NCBI RefSeq assembly: GCF_008635795.1
Contig: NZ_VWRQ01000004.1
Coordinates: forward strand, 1 to 64,000
Source of the DNA: Paenibacillus tepidiphilus
Lineage (GTDB): Bacteria; Bacillota; Bacilli; Paenibacillales; Paenibacillaceae
Direction: 5' to 3'
DNA length: 64,000 bases
Under the pieces are notes generated by a model. That model was given only the letters and a program-made list of their open reading frames with translations. It had not been told where the DNA came from and ran no database searches. Of the stretch, positions 36,892-45,557 are shown piece by piece. The first letter of the stretch is position 1, and every line of letters begins with the position of its first letter. The position numbers and the translations under genes are program-made.

Positions 36892-37212
36892 CTACCTTTT
36901 CCAGGTATACACGAAATATAAAGCAAGTGAAATTCCGCAGCGGACCAGCACATGCAGCGGCTGGATGTGACCTTGGAGCATATAACCGTTCCGCAGCGCA
37001 CAGCCCAATAATCCTACGAGTCCAATGGGCAGAAAGAGCGGATGAAGCGGAGTGCAGAGCAGAGCCACTGAGCTGAGTACGTTGGCGGCAGTAAGTGTCA
37101 GACCGAGGCTTGGGTACTTGATGATTGCAGCGGCGGCCATTAGCAGTGCATACAGAACGATGAAGAGAAGGGCCATCTTTTTCCTCCCCGTAATGATGTA
37201 GAAATTCGTCAT
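36892..37212 (-). CDS. Small membrane protein, unknown
   Basis: A 106-residue protein with three to four hydrophobic segments and a Pro-rich loop (LCTPLHPLFLPIG). It has an AGGAGG site 6 bases before the ATG. It is divergent from a MerR-type regulator across a 16-bp palindrome, so it is the likely regulated gene. Not recognised as a known family. Confidence 0.65.
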   Translation of the reverse strand: MTNFYIITGRKKMALLFIVLYALLMAAAAIIKYPSLGLTLTAANVLSSVALLCTPLHPLFLPIGLVGLLGCALRNGYMLQGHIQPLHVLVRCGISLALYFVYTWKR

Positions 37213-37253
37213 CTTAATCCTCCTTGCGGTGAGCTATAATACGAGTTAATCAT

Positions 37254-37269
37254 ATGGGGTTAACCCCAT
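37254..37269. promoter_or_regulatory. 16-bp perfect palindrome, candidate MerR operator
   Basis: ATGGGGTTAACCCCAT lies between the divergent membrane-protein and MerR genes, just after a TATAAT at 37235-37240. Perfect dyads of this kind are typical MerR-family binding sites. Confidence 0.55.
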
Positions 37270-37286
37270 GGCAAGGGGGGATGACG

Positions 37287-37679
37287 GTGCGGATTGGTGA
37301 GTTTGTCAGGGAAATGGAGACAACGGCGGATACCGTGCGCTACTACATGGAGCTTCATTTGCTCAAGCCGGAATTTAAGGAGAAACGCTATTGTTTTGGA
37401 GATCAGGAAGTGCGGGACTTCCAGGCCATCGTTCAGCTTAAACAGTGGGGCTTGGCGGTAAAGGACATTCAAAGGCTGTTTCAACACAAGGAGCAGTCGG
37501 GCTGTGGTGCCACTGGGTTGTTGGCCTATGCCCGTGAGCTGTTACTGCATAGAGTTCACATGATTGATTGTCAGGTGGCAGAGCTCGGCAGACAGCGGGA
37601 TGACCTTGTGGAGAATCTGGCGGAGGTGGAGCAGGTGCTGAAGCAGATGACGGAGGTTGGGGATGGAATTGATAAATAA
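37287..37679 (+). CDS. MerR-family regulator
   Basis: A 130-residue regulator. The MerR winged helix is RIGEFVREMETTADTVRYYMELHLLKPEFKEKRYCFGDQEVRDFQAI, followed by a dimerisation coiled coil. A single SGCGAT segment could bind a thiol or metal, but no full metal site is evident. GTG 37287 with GGGGG 6 bases upstream gives the usual family start; an ATG at 37281 is too close to that site. It probably controls the divergent small membrane protein and itself. Confidence 0.88.
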   Translation: MRIGEFVREMETTADTVRYYMELHLLKPEFKEKRYCFGDQEVRDFQAIVQLKQWGLAVKDIQRLFQHKEQSGCGATGLLAYARELLLHRVHMIDCQVAELGRQRDDLVENLAEVEQVLKQMTEVGDGIDK

Positions 37680-37718
37680 CCCCTGACGAATTCAGAATTC
37701 ATCTGCTTCCCGTTGAAG

Positions 37719-39044
37719 CTAAAGGCTGCTTGTATCCACCGCAGGACCGCTATTAGCAGTCTTTTTATGCGTGAGGAACAGACTGGGGACGAAGATTAGC
37801 GCAAGGACAACGGCGGAAACCAGGAATCCGGCATGGTAACCCTTCAAATTAAGAGCCGCCGTAGGCTGCAAACCATGGATGTAGGCGGCGACAACGGTTG
37901 CGATAACAGCCGAACCAAAGCTTGAACCAAGGTTCTCGACAATAGTAATACCAACCCCGGCTTCGGGAAGCTGCTTGCTGTCCAGACCGGAGTAAGCGCC
38001 ACTCGTCAACGGAATGCTGATGCCTCCGACACTGGTACCACGGATGAACAGAACCACGGAAATCCAAAGCATGCTGGTTTGACCGGTGATAAAAATCAGC
38101 GGAATCGTACCTATTAACGAAAGGGCAAGACTGGCCATAACCACATTTTTTACGCCAAACTTATCAATCCATCTTCCAAGCAAAGGACGGGTAACAAGCA
38201 TTCCTATGCCCTGAGGGATTAAAGCCAGCGCCGCCTGAATGGCCGTGAAATGAAGGATGCTCTGGAAGAACAACGGGAGGATGAGCATAGGGCCCAGAAT
38301 AGCGGCATTGGCTAAAAATAAACCGCTGCTCGATGCCAGATAGTTCTTGTGTGCAAACAAATTGAGCGGAAGTACGGTCTGGTTACTTCGGATGGCATTA
38401 TATACAAAGTAGATTGCAGCTAAAGCAAGGCCAGTACCTGTCCAAATAATGGTATTCCTGTTGTTGAAGGACGCGTAGTCCGCTGCTTTTGTAATTCCGT
38501 AAATCAGTGCAGCACTCATTAAGGACAAATTGACAATCCCGAATAGATCGAGCTTGCTGTCTTTGTTGAACGGTTCGAAATCGGGAATGCTTCTCATCAT
38601 AAGCGGCACAGTAATCAGGACGATGAACACGTTAATATAGAAAATCCAATGCCATGATGCGCCTTGAACGATAAAGCCTCCGATTACAGGACCTAAGATA
38701 GGGCCGAAAATCATCGGTGTACTGACAATGGCCATAACTCTTCCGATGTTTTCTTGTCCGGCAGTCTTCACTAAAAGGGTAAACATAAGTGTAGTGATGA
38801 TCCCTGCGCTAAATCCTTGGAGTAGACGGAAGACGATGAAGGTGGACACATCCCGGCTCATTCCTGCAGCTATCGAGATAGCTCCGAAAGCAATAACCGC
38901 GCCGATAAATATTTTCTTGCCGTTAAATTGGTTCATGAGCCATCCCGATACGGGAACAGTAATTGCGAGGGCCAAAATATAACCTGTAATGGACCATTGT
39001 ATGATAGCCAAAACATACGCAATAAAAAAGCAGCCCGCTCTCAT
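37719..39044 (-). CDS. DHA2-type MFS exporter, 5'-truncated (possible pseudogene)
   Basis: An MFS drug exporter of the 14-helix DHA2 (EmrB/QacA-like) family: IQWSITGYILALAITVPVSGWL, RLLQGFSAGI and the GPILGPVIGGFIV motif C are present. The family normally has about 45 further residues, with the first helix (the NVALP block), before IQW; these are absent. Instead the frame runs straight into the terminator of the upstream MarR gene, and its only ATG (39044) sits in that hairpin loop. There is no ribosome site. A deletion has evidently joined terminator and gene body. The rest of the frame is intact, so the decay may be recent. Confidence 0.8.
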   Translation of the reverse strand: MRAGCFFIAYVLAIIQWSITGYILALAITVPVSGWLMNQFNGKKIFIGAVIAFGAISIAAGMSRDVSTFIVFRLLQGFSAGIITTLMFTLLVKTAGQENIGRVMAIVSTPMIFGPILGPVIGGFIVQGASWHWIFYINVFIVLITVPLMMRSIPDFEPFNKDSKLDLFGIVNLSLMSAALIYGITKAADYASFNNRNTIIWTGTGLALAAIYFVYNAIRSNQTVLPLNLFAHKNYLASSSGLFLANAAILGPMLILPLFFQSILHFTAIQAALALIPQGIGMLVTRPLLGRWIDKFGVKNVVMASLALSLIGTIPLIFITGQTSMLWISVVLFIRGTSVGGISIPLTSGAYSGLDSKQLPEAGVGITIVENLGSSFGSAVIATVVAAYIHGLQPTAALNLKGYHAGFLVSAVVLALIFVPSLFLTHKKTANSGPAVDTSSL

Positions 39045-39058
39045 AAGAGCCGGACTGC
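39024..39058 (-). terminator. Terminator of the MarR gene, fused to the MFS frame
   Basis: On the minus strand GCAGTCCGGCTCT pairs with AGAGCGGGCTGC (one bulge), followed by TTTTTTATT. It starts 27 bp after the MarR stop. Confidence 0.82.
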
Positions 39059-39084
39059 ACGCGGTTTCATGTTCCTTGTTAAAC

Positions 39085-39561
39085 TTATTCTACTGGGTCA
39101 ATCTCTAAGCCCTGCTTCTTTATTTCTGCATCCAGGTGCCTGCTGTACTTAGCTATGAAGCTAAGCATACTGTCATATTGCTCCTCGGTCACCTGCTCAA
39201 AGACGGCTTTATCCCGTTCCTGAAATTCTTTGTGAAGTTCATCATGGATGTCATATACGGCAATTCCTTGCTCCGTAAGCTTGAAATAAATTTCCTTCCT
39301 GTTGTCCGGCTTCTGATAGCTTTCAATTAGCCCCTTCTCGATCAGCTTCTTCGTTAATTTACTGATGGCACCCTTGGTCATATAAAAGGACTCGGCAAGC
39401 TTCGTCACGTTGGAGTCCGCATTCCTTCCGATATATTCGATGCAATGGACTTCAGAAGGCTTATAATCCTTAAGAATATCTTCCATCTTGATTTTATTCA
39501 GCCAGCGCATCTTGTTGAATAAGTCCCTGAATTCCGTCATGACCTGGTCTTGTTTATTCAC
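39085..39561 (-). CDS. MarR-family regulator
   Basis: A 158-residue winged-helix regulator: SEVHCIEYIGRNADSNVTKLAESFYMTKGAISKLTKKLIEKGLIESYQKPDNRKEIYFKLTEQG is a textbook MarR DNA-binding domain with its wing. The GTG start at 39561 has GGGAGG 7 bases upstream; the frame extends further 5' without a ribosome site. It lies just upstream of the truncated MFS exporter and presumably once regulated it. Confidence 0.9.
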   Translation of the reverse strand: MNKQDQVMTEFRDLFNKMRWLNKIKMEDILKDYKPSEVHCIEYIGRNADSNVTKLAESFYMTKGAISKLTKKLIEKGLIESYQKPDNRKEIYFKLTEQGIAVYDIHDELHKEFQERDKAVFEQVTEEQYDSMLSFIAKYSRHLDAEIKKQGLEIDPVE

Positions 39562-39719
39562 GGCCTGTCCTCCCACCCGCTTGGAACGTTCATTAGTATA
39601 TATTATACCCGATCCAAGCGGGTGGAAAGAATGTACACCGCTCGGGTAAACAGATCTGGTCAAACGCATTATAAGTGCAGAGAGTGCTATGCTTATTTAA
39701 AAAAGATAAGAGGTGCACT

Positions 39720-40493
39720 GTGACGATTGCCAAAGCAGGAAAATTCATTCTTATTAACGTTATCCTGCTCGTTATGATCTTTGCTTTGCAGAGTTTGTAT
39801 AACTTCCTTACCTATGATCTGAGCGGCCCCATGACATGGGTGCTGAATCAATCCGGGTCCTTAAATGCCAATGGGGATTTTATTCGGACCATTTCCTGGT
39901 ATCTCTTGCAAATCGCGGTTACCTGCCTGCTCATCCGGTTCATCCTGCACCAAGGGTTACGAGAAGCCGGGTTTAACACGTGGAATGTGCAGCTTAGCAG
40001 GAAATACATCCGATATTTTGTGGTGCTGTTCCCATTCATTGTGGCGGCATGCTTAATGCTCATTTATTTCACCCTCGGTCCAGACGCCATCATAGGGCAA
40101 TATGCCGGCCGGGATGCTGTTTATGCTGTTAAGGACATCGCGGTGTATGGCACATTGCCGGGCTTAGGCGAAGAGCCGTTCTTCCGGATATTCGTCATTC
40201 AATTCTTGTTGATGTATGGATTCAATAAGCGCCCTTCACTGGATTCAAAAGCGATACATACGATTATCCTGTTGTCGGCAGTTTATTTCATGCTTGGGCA
40301 CATCCATATCGGGTGGTCTCCCTTGTCCCTGCGGTATAATGTCATTCAACTGATCACAGCCTTTGTGCTGGGTATCTTCTATGCCGTCACCTATTTGCGT
40401 ACCCGAAGCATTCTGGCCGCTGTGGTCTGCCACAGCTACTCCGACTTCGTGATCTTCCTGATGGGGTATCTTGTGTATTTCTATCATCAGTAG
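39720..40493 (+). CDS. CPBP-family intramembrane metalloprotease
   Basis: A 257-residue polytopic protein of the CPBP (CAAX-protease/bacteriocin-processing, Abi) family. Motif 1 is GEEPFFR (EExxxR), motif 2 is FMLGHIHIG (Phe-x3-His), and motif 3 is CHSYSD. All three catalytic elements are present, so it is probably an active membrane protease. Bacterial members often protect against bacteriocins or process peptides. GTG 39720 has AGAGGTG upstream; the frame opens at 39675 without a ribosome site. Confidence 0.86.
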   Translation: MTIAKAGKFILINVILLVMIFALQSLYNFLTYDLSGPMTWVLNQSGSLNANGDFIRTISWYLLQIAVTCLLIRFILHQGLREAGFNTWNVQLSRKYIRYFVVLFPFIVAACLMLIYFTLGPDAIIGQYAGRDAVYAVKDIAVYGTLPGLGEEPFFRIFVIQFLLMYGFNKRPSLDSKAIHTIILLSAVYFMLGHIHIGWSPLSLRYNVIQLITAFVLGIFYAVTYLRTRSILAAVVCHSYSDFVIFLMGYLVYFYHQ

Positions 40494-40520
40494 CCGCCCA
40501 AACGGAAAGGGGATAAGTTC

Positions 40521-40904
40521 ATGACTGTATCCATACCAGCCCTCGTATTCACCGTCTTGATCCTGCTAACCATTATGTTTCAAGCCGCCTTGGCACTCGG
40601 CGCTCCGTGGGGAGCCTGTGCCATGGGCGGGAAGTACCCCGGGAAATTTCCGGCGCCGCTGCGGTGGGCATGTCTGGTGCAGATCGCAATATTAGCGCTG
40701 CTTGCGCTTATTGTGTTGAGTAAAGCAGAGATGCTTCTGCCTGGGTGGCGCGGAACTGCGGATTGGGCGATCTGGGTTGTGGTCGGATTTGGTGCGCTCT
40801 CTACGTTCTTGAATCTGATTACGCGAAGCGTATGGGAGCGGAGAATCTGGGCGCCGGTAGCTGCGCTGATCCTGATTACCAGTCTGATGGTGGCTGTTGC
40901 GTAG
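40521..40904 (+). CDS. Small four-helix membrane protein
   Basis: A 127-residue hydrophobic protein with four likely helices and the motif LALGAPWGACAMGGKYPGKFP in the first loop, which I recognise from a Bacilli group of uncharacterised membrane proteins but cannot assign a role. The ATG lies 27 bp after the CPBP stop, with AAAGGGG upstream, so it is probably in the same operon. Confidence 0.72.
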   Translation: MTVSIPALVFTVLILLTIMFQAALALGAPWGACAMGGKYPGKFPAPLRWACLVQIAILALLALIVLSKAEMLLPGWRGTADWAIWVVVGFGALSTFLNLITRSVWERRIWAPVAALILITSLMVAVA

Positions 40905-40973
40905 GCTGTTCTGCCGAGCCACTGAGGCAGATATTTCTGAAAGGATAAAGACAATCAGGAAAGAAGGCGAACC

Positions 40974-41444
40974 ATGAAGCGGGGTATAACGTTTAAGCTT
41001 CCCCATCAGGATGGCCATTTTCTGGCGGACATGCTGAAGCCGGTGGATGTGGCTGCATACCATTGGTACAACGGTGGAGAGGAAGCCTATTACGTGGAAC
41101 GTAAGGATAACGAGGACCATTCCCTTTTCCCGGAGCAGGTCTTTGGGATGGATGGGGCTGAGCTGAAGGAGATTATCGGGAATAACGATTATTATGCTTT
41201 CTTTGTCGATCTCAAAGCTTTTCCGAAGGATAAAGAAGTCGTCGATGTGCGGACTTACGAGGAGTACATGGACAGTGACTGCCTGCTTGTGCTTTTATTA
41301 GCCGACAGTGAGTACGTTACAATCTATTGTAAGGATCAAGCGAAGCTGAAAGCCTTATATGACAATGCGATCTCTCAAGGCTATAACAAGGTTGAGTACG
41401 TTACCGACGATAATGATGCCAGAACAGGGTTGTCTGTGTGGTAG
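40974..41444 (+). CDS. DUF2691 family protein
   Basis: A 156-residue soluble protein matching DUF2691 along its length: KRGITFKLPHQDGHFLADMLKPVDVAAYHW near the N-terminus and AELKEIIGNNDYYAFFVDLKAFP in the middle. The family is common in Bacillus and Paenibacillus and has no known function. The ATG follows the preceding gene by 69 bases, with GAAGGCG upstream. Confidence 0.85.
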   Translation: MKRGITFKLPHQDGHFLADMLKPVDVAAYHWYNGGEEAYYVERKDNEDHSLFPEQVFGMDGAELKEIIGNNDYYAFFVDLKAFPKDKEVVDVRTYEEYMDSDCLLVLLLADSEYVTIYCKDQAKLKALYDNAISQGYNKVEYVTDDNDARTGLSVW

Positions 41445-41472
41445 GTAGAGTCTTTTTTGGAAAAGTTGTTAA

Positions 41473-41523
41473 AAGGCAGTCCTGAGGTGGAAACATGCAT
41501 CCTGGACTGCCTTCAATTTATTG
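41473..41523. terminator. Hairpin between convergent genes
   Basis: AAGGCAGTCC pairs with GGACTGCCTT around a 31-base insert that may itself fold. On the minus strand it is followed by TTTTAAC, right after the AHSA1 stop. Confidence 0.6.
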
Positions 41524-41525
41524 AA

Positions 41526-42011
41526 CTAGACGCTTCCGATATAGTCCGAGAGATTCTCCAGACTCGACCTCAAGCCTTCGTCATGATCTTCCTTCCGGAT
41601 CCCTTCAGGCACATTCTCACACAAGATGGTAACAGCAGTGCCCTCCGCAACGGCTGCTAACGACCAGGTCATCGTCATCTCTCCCGCATATGCAGGGTCA
41701 TCAGACTCGAATTCAATCAGCTGTACCACCCGTTGATCCGGGGAGAATTCCAGGAATTTGCCCTCGACAACATCCGTATCCTCCGTGGTCTTACCCTGCG
41801 TTGAAGCGTCCATTTCCAGATAGGTCAGAGCCATCCGATAAAATCCTCCAACCCGGGCGTCGAACTCCAGCATCTCGCCTTTCATTCCCTTGGGTGGAAG
41901 CCACACAGCCAGAGCTGCAGGGTCCACGAGGGCCTTGTAAATTTGTTGCGGGGTGGCCTGGATGATCCGTGTAGCCTTGTCGGTTCTTTTCTTTCCGGGG
42001 GTGTTTGTCAT
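41526..42011 (-). CDS. SRPBCC/AHSA1-type START-fold protein
   Basis: A 161-residue protein of the AHSA1-like (activator of Hsp90 homologue 1, SRPBCC) family: IIQATPQQIYKALVDPAALAVWLPP is the typical first strand-helix, and GGFYRMALTY and VVEGKFLEFSPDQRVVQLIEFES follow in family order. These are ligand-binding helix-grip domains; no specific ligand is known. ATG 42011 has AGGAGG 9 bases upstream. Confidence 0.88.
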   Translation of the reverse strand: MTNTPGKKRTDKATRIIQATPQQIYKALVDPAALAVWLPPKGMKGEMLEFDARVGGFYRMALTYLEMDASTQGKTTEDTDVVEGKFLEFSPDQRVVQLIEFESDDPAYAGEMTMTWSLAAVAEGTAVTILCENVPEGIRKEDHDEGLRSSLENLSDYIGSV

Positions 42012-42069
42012 GGAATGAACCTCCTTTATAAGTAAGCATAGCCAAGTATAGAACAAGAGTAAATCCATC

Positions 42070-42101
42070 TTGACCCTGACGTATAGGGGAGGCTTTATAC
42101 T
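42070..42101 (+). promoter_or_regulatory. MerR-type promoter with 20-bp spacer
   Basis: -35 TTGACC (42070-42075) and -10 TATACT (42096-42101) are 20 bp apart, instead of 17, and the spacer begins CTGACGTATAGGGG. This stretched arrangement is the hallmark of promoters activated by MerR-family proteins, and such a gene is second in the operon. Confidence 0.7.
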
Positions 42102-42120
42102 GAGCAGGGAGGGATGTATT

Positions 42121-42999
42121 GTGATTCCATTGGCAAGAAATCAGTCAGCAGGGCGTTCGCACAGGGGCGCTATCGCTATTCTGGGCTGGCTGAGCATGAC
42201 ATTGGGGTTATTTGCGGCTTCGGCTATCGGACAGTGGGTACGGACAGCGGGCGGAACGGAAGAATCCGTGCGTATCCTCCAGGCCCTGGTTACAGGCTCG
42301 ACAATTGTACCGGTGGTTTACTTGACTCAGCTCCGCTTTGGTGTCAGGCTGAACTTATTGCCGGTATCGACGGGAAGCTTGGTCCACTTGTTGTGCGGTT
42401 TCGGGCTGCCACTGGCTATGACCGGTGCAGGATTCTTGATTGCCGCCTCTAAGGATTGGATAACAATTACAGGTTGGCATTGGACACCGGAGCTGATCTC
42501 GGCAGTGCTAATGAATCTGTTCATAGCCCTGCTGTATGAAGCGTTGCCGGAGGAGCTCACGCTTAGGGGACTGGTTTACAGCGGCTTACGGCTAAGGCTG
42601 CCTGCTGTGCTCGCTTATTTCGGGCAAATGATTCTGTTTGTGCTCGTACCGTTGACTGTACTGTTCTTGCAGAAGTTAACGGGGATGCCCGCCGGTAATA
42701 CGTTTACGGCAGACTATGTCATACTTCTGCTCGGCTTCGGTCTGACCCTGCAGCTATGGCGCAGTTTGACCGGATCGTTATGGGCTTCTGTAGGCTTTCA
42801 TTTAGCCTATCTGACCCTCTCCCGATTTGTGGTGCTTCCACGCGGCTATGCGGCTCTGACTTATACGGAGCAGGAGGCGGGAACAGGCGGGCTGTTTATT
42901 TTATTTGGTATGACTGTACTGGGTTCGGCGGGTGTACTGATTGTGCTCCTGCTCGGAACAAGGTTGCTTCTAGGCCGGAGAGGAAAAGAGGCGGATTAA
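42121..42999 (+). CDS. CPBP-family membrane protein
   Basis: A 292-residue protein with about eight hydrophobic segments. EALPEELTLRGLVYSGLR carries the CPBP EExxxR motif (EELTLR), and GSLWASVGFHLAYL could be the His motif. It is therefore a probable intramembrane protease, though the second motif is less clear than in the 39.7-kb homologue. The GTG at 42121 has AGGGAGGG upstream and lies 20 bp after the -10 box. The following MerR gene starts directly after its stop, so regulator and protease form one unit. Confidence 0.8.
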   Translation: MIPLARNQSAGRSHRGAIAILGWLSMTLGLFAASAIGQWVRTAGGTEESVRILQALVTGSTIVPVVYLTQLRFGVRLNLLPVSTGSLVHLLCGFGLPLAMTGAGFLIAASKDWITITGWHWTPELISAVLMNLFIALLYEALPEELTLRGLVYSGLRLRLPAVLAYFGQMILFVLVPLTVLFLQKLTGMPAGNTFTADYVILLLGFGLTLQLWRSLTGSLWASVGFHLAYLTLSRFVVLPRGYAALTYTEQEAGTGGLFILFGMTVLGSAGVLIVLLLGTRLLLGRRGKEAD

Positions 43000-43782
43000 A
43001 TGTACACAGTGGGCCAGTTGGCCAAGCAGACCGGAGTCTCTGTCCGTACACTGCATTATTATGAGAAGCTCGGGCTTCTGCACCCCTCACGGGGAGAGAG
43101 CGGCTATCGTCTATATGCAGACAGCAGCATCATCCGGCTGCAGCAGATTACGGTTCTTAAGAAGATGCGCTTCACCTTAAGTGAAATCGCTGAAATGATT
43201 AGCCAGTCCGGCGGCGAAGCCGGAAGCCCCGCTGAAGTCTGGGAGCGGTCCTTGGAGCAGCAAGTAGCCATCGTCCGACAGCAGCAAAAAAACCTGCAAA
43301 CGGTAGAGCATCTGCTCCGCTCGGCACAATACGCCATCAGGGCAACAGGGCAAGTAAATACTGCGGAGCTGATGGGCTTCATCCGTAAGCTGGAGCAGTT
43401 TCCGGCACCGGATACCGGCAGGCTGGAACGTTATTTCAACGCAGACGAGCGGGCGGAGCTGCCGATCAATGATTTTGACAATCCACTGGTGATGGAGTGG
43501 GCAGACCTTCTGCGTGACATTGAGCAGCAGCGGCAAGAACCGCCCGATTCTGCAGCTTCGCAGCAGCTGGCGGCCCGTATTGTACAGTATGAACTACAGC
43601 TGTTTAAAGGCAATGAGGAACTGGCGGACAAATTCTGGAGCTACATCACCCCTCAAGAAGGACAAGATACCGTTATATATGGAATGACTACAGAGGTTAT
43701 GGATTATATCGAGGAGATTCTGGGGATTTATTATCGTAGTGAAAGTAATGGGGATACTATATCCTCTCGTTTCCGCAAGTAA
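43000..43782 (+). CDS. MerR-family regulator with long effector domain
   Basis: A 260-residue regulator. YTVGQLAKQTGVSVRTLHYYEKLGLLHPSRGESGYRLYADSSIIRLQQI is the MerR winged helix, followed by a dimerisation helix and a ~150-residue helical domain that may bind a ligand (TipAS-like in size, not clearly in sequence). The ATG abuts the CPBP stop. It should bind the stretched promoter at 42070 and control its own operon. Confidence 0.92.
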   Translation: MYTVGQLAKQTGVSVRTLHYYEKLGLLHPSRGESGYRLYADSSIIRLQQITVLKKMRFTLSEIAEMISQSGGEAGSPAEVWERSLEQQVAIVRQQQKNLQTVEHLLRSAQYAIRATGQVNTAELMGFIRKLEQFPAPDTGRLERYFNADERAELPINDFDNPLVMEWADLLRDIEQQRQEPPDSAASQQLAARIVQYELQLFKGNEELADKFWSYITPQEGQDTVIYGMTTEVMDYIEEILGIYYRSESNGDTISSRFRK

Positions 43783-43850
43783 AATCAAGCCAGAAAATTT
43801 CCATTCCTCTATATTGATTATAGAGTGGTTGAAACGGGGTGAACGGACGA

Positions 43851-44819
43851 ATGTACGAGTGGCACAAGCAAATCCAAATCATCGTAGATGAAATTGACGA
43901 GTGTATCAAGCATCGCAACGGGGAAGCAATAACGCTGCGGGTTCTATCCCGCAAGTTAGGGTATTCCGAATTCCATACTACGCGAAAATTCAAGGAAATA
44001 TCGGGTATGCAATTCAGGAATTATCTGCGGCACCGGAGATTAGCCTTTGCACTGAAAGAGGTTCGGGATAGTGAAAAAAGCATGCTGAATATTGCCTTTG
44101 ATTATGGGTTCTCATCCCATGAGGCGTTCACCAGAGCTTTCAAGGGAACCTATGGCGTGACGCCAAGTGAATACCGGAAGAATCCGCTGCCCATCGTCCT
44201 TCGTACCAAAATCAATCCGTTCGACCGCTACTTCTTCGGATTCGGGGAGATTGGTATGATAAAATCTACAGAGGATGTTAAAGTTTATTTTGTAACCATT
44301 CCCGCACACAAATTTCTGCACATTAAGAACTATGAGAGTAACGGATATTGGGATTTCTGGCAAAAACAAAGCCTTATTCCCGGGCAGGACTGCGAAACCA
44401 TCTGTGGCTTACTCGACAGCATCACTGGCAAATTGGATGATGATGGCGGAAACGAATCGAACGCCGGCAGCGGTCAGATCATGGCGTACATTAATGACCC
44501 GGACGGCAGACTCTGCGATTGGGGGATTCCGCGCACAGAGTGTTATGGTGCACGACTTCCTTCTGAGTATCAAGGCGAAGTGCCACCTCAAATGCTTATG
44601 ATAGATGTTCCCGAAGCCGAGTATATCGTTTTCGAGCACGGGCCATTCGATTATGAGCAGGAGAATCGCAGTGTGGAGGACAAGATGGAGCAGACCATGG
44701 CGGCTTTTGATTTTGCCGGTACCGGTTACTGCTTTGATGCTTCCCCCGGCAGAATCATTTATTTCTATCATAATCCGGAGCGGTTCTGGAAATACATCAG
44801 GCCAGTGCGCAAGTCATAA
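43851..44819 (+). CDS. AraC-family regulator with GyrI-like effector domain
   Basis: A 322-residue protein. Residues about 5-110 form an N-terminal AraC double helix-turn-helix (LRVLSRKLGYSEFHTTRKFKEISG and MLNIAFDYGFSSHEAFTRAFKGTYGVTPSEYRK). The rest is a GyrI/effector-binding domain, the arrangement of Rob/BltR-like multidrug sensors. ATG 43851 has GGGGTGA upstream; a GTG at 43839 lacks a ribosome site. It is 68 bp after the MerR gene in the same direction and may respond to a related drug signal. Confidence 0.9.
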   Translation: MYEWHKQIQIIVDEIDECIKHRNGEAITLRVLSRKLGYSEFHTTRKFKEISGMQFRNYLRHRRLAFALKEVRDSEKSMLNIAFDYGFSSHEAFTRAFKGTYGVTPSEYRKNPLPIVLRTKINPFDRYFFGFGEIGMIKSTEDVKVYFVTIPAHKFLHIKNYESNGYWDFWQKQSLIPGQDCETICGLLDSITGKLDDDGGNESNAGSGQIMAYINDPDGRLCDWGIPRTECYGARLPSEYQGEVPPQMLMIDVPEAEYIVFEHGPFDYEQENRSVEDKMEQTMAAFDFAGTGYCFDASPGRIIYFYHNPERFWKYIRPVRKS

Positions 44820-44827
44820 GCATGAAT

Positions 44828-44855
44828 AAGCACCCGCCCTATGCGGCAGGTGCTT
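44828..44855 (+). terminator. Hairpin after the AraC gene
   Basis: AAGCACC(C)GCC pairs with GGC(A)GGTGCTT around a short loop, 9 bp after the stop; the T tract is weak. Confidence 0.6.
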
Positions 44856-44900
44856 GATTACATAGGCAGGCCAATCTCATAGGCAAAGGGAGATGTGCAC

Positions 44901-45446
44901 TTGAAGAGGAAATATGGAGACCGTTCAGACTGGAATCGTGTACTGGAAAGAGAATATGCCCAGTCATACCTAGAAACGGATCTTTTTAAAGGCTACGTAT
45001 CACTTCTGAAGATAGCCAAAGTGAAAGAGCCATTGTACGTAAAATACTTTGACCAAAATATTTGCCTTGTAAATGACGGGTACATATGGCTTCAACAATT
45101 CCCTTTGGGTAAGCAGCATTCAGTGACTACCATGTTTGACGAGAGAGGGCAGATTGTGCAGTGGTATATTGATATCTGTTCTATGAATGGTGTGAGTGAG
45201 GATAACGTGCCTTGGATGGACGATTTGTACTTAGACATTGTTGTGTTGCCATCAGGAGAAGTCATCCAGAAGGATTCGGAAGAACTCGATGAAGCCTTGC
45301 TTCATGGCACCATTGACCAATTTCTATATAACCTCGCAAGACAAGAGGTGAATTTGATTAATTCCCTTATCAAAGACGGAAGCTTCACCTTGCTGCAACT
45401 TTCAGAGGAACATAAAGATATGCTTTTACAAAAGATTCAAAAGTAA
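44901..45446 (+). CDS. DUF402 family protein
   Basis: A 181-residue protein beginning KRKYGDRSDWNRVLEREY, the DUF402 start, with DNGY-like VNDGYIWLQQFP and the acidic strand WYIDICSMNGV...WMDDLYLDIVVLPSGEV that carries the metal-binding residues. The family includes nucleoside-diphosphate phosphatases and FomD-like hydrolases. TTG 44901 has GGGAG 8 bases upstream, better than the in-frame GTG at 44895. Confidence 0.85.
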   Translation: MKRKYGDRSDWNRVLEREYAQSYLETDLFKGYVSLLKIAKVKEPLYVKYFDQNICLVNDGYIWLQQFPLGKQHSVTTMFDERGQIVQWYIDICSMNGVSEDNVPWMDDLYLDIVVLPSGEVIQKDSEELDEALLHGTIDQFLYNLARQEVNLINSLIKDGSFTLLQLSEEHKDMLLQKIQK

Positions 45447-45510
45447 GCCTGAGAGAGCTGTTTGGGGAAAATAAGACCAGACAACTATATAAGCTGGCCT
45501 GGATATAGAA

Positions 45511-45545
45511 CAAGCTCTGTGGGGTAGCCACTAGAGCTTGTTTTT
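45511..45545 (+). terminator. Terminator after the DUF402 gene
   Basis: CAAGCTCTGTGG pairs with CCACTAGAGCTTG (one bulge), followed by TTTTTG. Confidence 0.82.
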
Positions 45546-45557
45546 GTTGTGAGGGTG

